DNA of 64,000 nt, from the NCBI RefSeq assembly GCF_004118935.1, contig NZ_CP035375.1:1302001-1366000 (forward strand), in the 5' to 3' direction. Below the pieces are notes generated by a model, which saw nothing but the letters and a program-made list of their open reading frames with translations, was not told the origin of the DNA and searched no databases. Below, one piece after another: positions 63,452 through 64,000 of this stretch; positions within the stretch are counted from its first letter, which is position 1, and every line of letters begins with the position of its first letter. The position numbers and the translations under genes are program-made. Origin of the DNA: Salinibacterium sp. UTAS2018 (GTDB taxonomy: Bacteria > Actinomycetota > Actinomycetes > Actinomycetales > Microbacteriaceae).

Positions 63452-64000
63452 ATGACCTCGACTGCGGCCCCCCGTATACGCGCGAAGCAGCGCCCCGGAG
63501 ACCGCCTCTTCTCAGGTACAGCCCTCACCGCCGGCGCGTTGATCCTCGCGATCCTCGCCGCTGTCGCGGCTTTTCTTGTGTTGCAGGGTGTTCCCGGAAT
63601 CACCGCAGACCCCGAGAAGACCACTCTTCTTGAGGGAACAAACTTCTGGGCCTATGTTGGCCCCCTCGTGTTCGGCACCCTGTGGTCTGCCGGCCTCGCG
63701 CTTCTCATGGCCGTACCCATCGCCATCGGAATCGCCCTCTTCATCTCGCACTACGCACCGCGGCCATTGGCTGCAACCCTCGGCTACATCATCGACTTGC
63801 TTGCCGCCGTGCCCTCCGTAGTCTTCGGCCTCTGGGGCGGAAACGTTCTCGCCGTGGGCGTTCAACCCTTCTACTCGTGGCTCGTCGACAACTTCGGCTG
63901 GGTGCCGTTCTTCGCCGGCCCCGCCTCGGGAACAGGCCGCACCATCCTCACCGCCTCGATCGTGCTCGCGGTGATGATCCTGCCGATCATCACCGCCATC
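63452..64000 (+). CDS. pstC: Phosphate ABC transporter permease PstC (partial)
   Basis: ATG at 63452 opens a frame of 183 codons to the window edge, where it is cut off. A basic N-terminus is followed by a TM helix (about 22-46), a periplasmic loop, and the PstC core with LFISHYAPRPLAATLGYIID and LAAVPSVVFGLWGG, the conserved permease motifs. AAGGG lies about 12 nt upstream. The pstA and pstB genes should follow outside the window. Confidence 0.95.
   Translation, partial: MTSTAAPRIRAKQRPGDRLFSGTALTAGALILAILAAVAAFLVLQGVPGITADPEKTTLLEGTNFWAYVGPLVFGTLWSAGLALLMAVPIAIGIALFISHYAPRPLAATLGYIIDLLAAVPSVVFGLWGGNVLAVGVQPFYSWLVDNFGWVPFFAGPASGTGRTILTASIVLAVMILPIITAI

Overview
The window (about 60% GC by eye) is a chromosomal segment of a high-GC Gram-positive bacterium, most likely Actinomycetota, family Microbacteriaceae (inference). 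Lineage markers support this: DtxR-type iron repressor, CarD, SenX3/RegX3, GlnR, DipZ, MutT1-type Nudix/phosphatase fusion, bacterial XPB, LytR_C, the actinobacterial DUF2530, DUF3027 and DUF3263 families, HtaA-type heme protein, and a GroEL2 under CIRCE control. I cannot name a genus.

Layout. 1-1.6 kb: tyrosine integrase facing the 3' end of tRNA-Arg(CCT), with direct repeats between them; this is the right end of an integrated element that continues left of the window. 1.7-12 kb: housekeeping (SDR, CHAP hydrolase, HNH nuclease, dtxR, serC, an acidic DUF3027 protein, cold-shock protein, XPB helicase pair). 12-18 kb: TrcRS/PhoPR-like two-component system, an orphan WXG100 protein, groEL2 with CIRCE plus three tandem CIRCE-like repeats, a LytR_C protein and a DUF3263 protein. 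18-22 kb: heme acquisition (HmuT-like lipoprotein behind iron boxes, HtaA protein), msrB, a YdcZ transporter and tRNA-Thr(TGT). 22-29.5 kb: mixed accessory region with dapC, two zinc alcohol dehydrogenase paralogs and a third as a remnant, an XRE regulator next to a broken nucleotidyltransferase toxin, a YdeI-like protein, and an ECF42-type sigma factor operon.

29.6-36 kb: a five-gene collinear cluster (ROK regulator nearby) of SsuABC/TauABC-like ABC transporter, Gfo/Idh/MocA oxidoreductase and sulfatase, best read as uptake and desulfation of an unknown sulfate ester or sulfated sugar. 36-40 kb: envelope redox island in which a fasciclin lipoprotein and DipZ are divergent and share a CCAAMC-N16-CCGAAY promoter motif, followed by a DsbA-like protein. 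40-50.5 kb: ABC ATPase, DUF4032, Lrp-type regulator with a PLP sulfur-amino-acid enzyme, rlmB, cysS, 3-hydroxyacyl-CoA dehydrogenase, HPr, ispDF and carD.

50.5-64 kb: phosphate block. senX3-regX3 is divergent from phoU across a PHO-box-like array of 11-nt repeats. gpmA, a YgfZ-like protein, nitrobindin, small membrane proteins, glnR, ppk, mutT1, two tandem pstS genes with a PHO box between them and the start of pstC follow. Phosphate sensing, storage (polyphosphate) and uptake sit together, with the nitrogen regulator GlnR in the same neighbourhood.

The most interesting signals are the CIRCE array, the shared fasciclin/DipZ promoter motif, the sulfatase cluster, the decayed toxin-antitoxin locus, and short tandem arrays of exactly three units in several intergenic regions.
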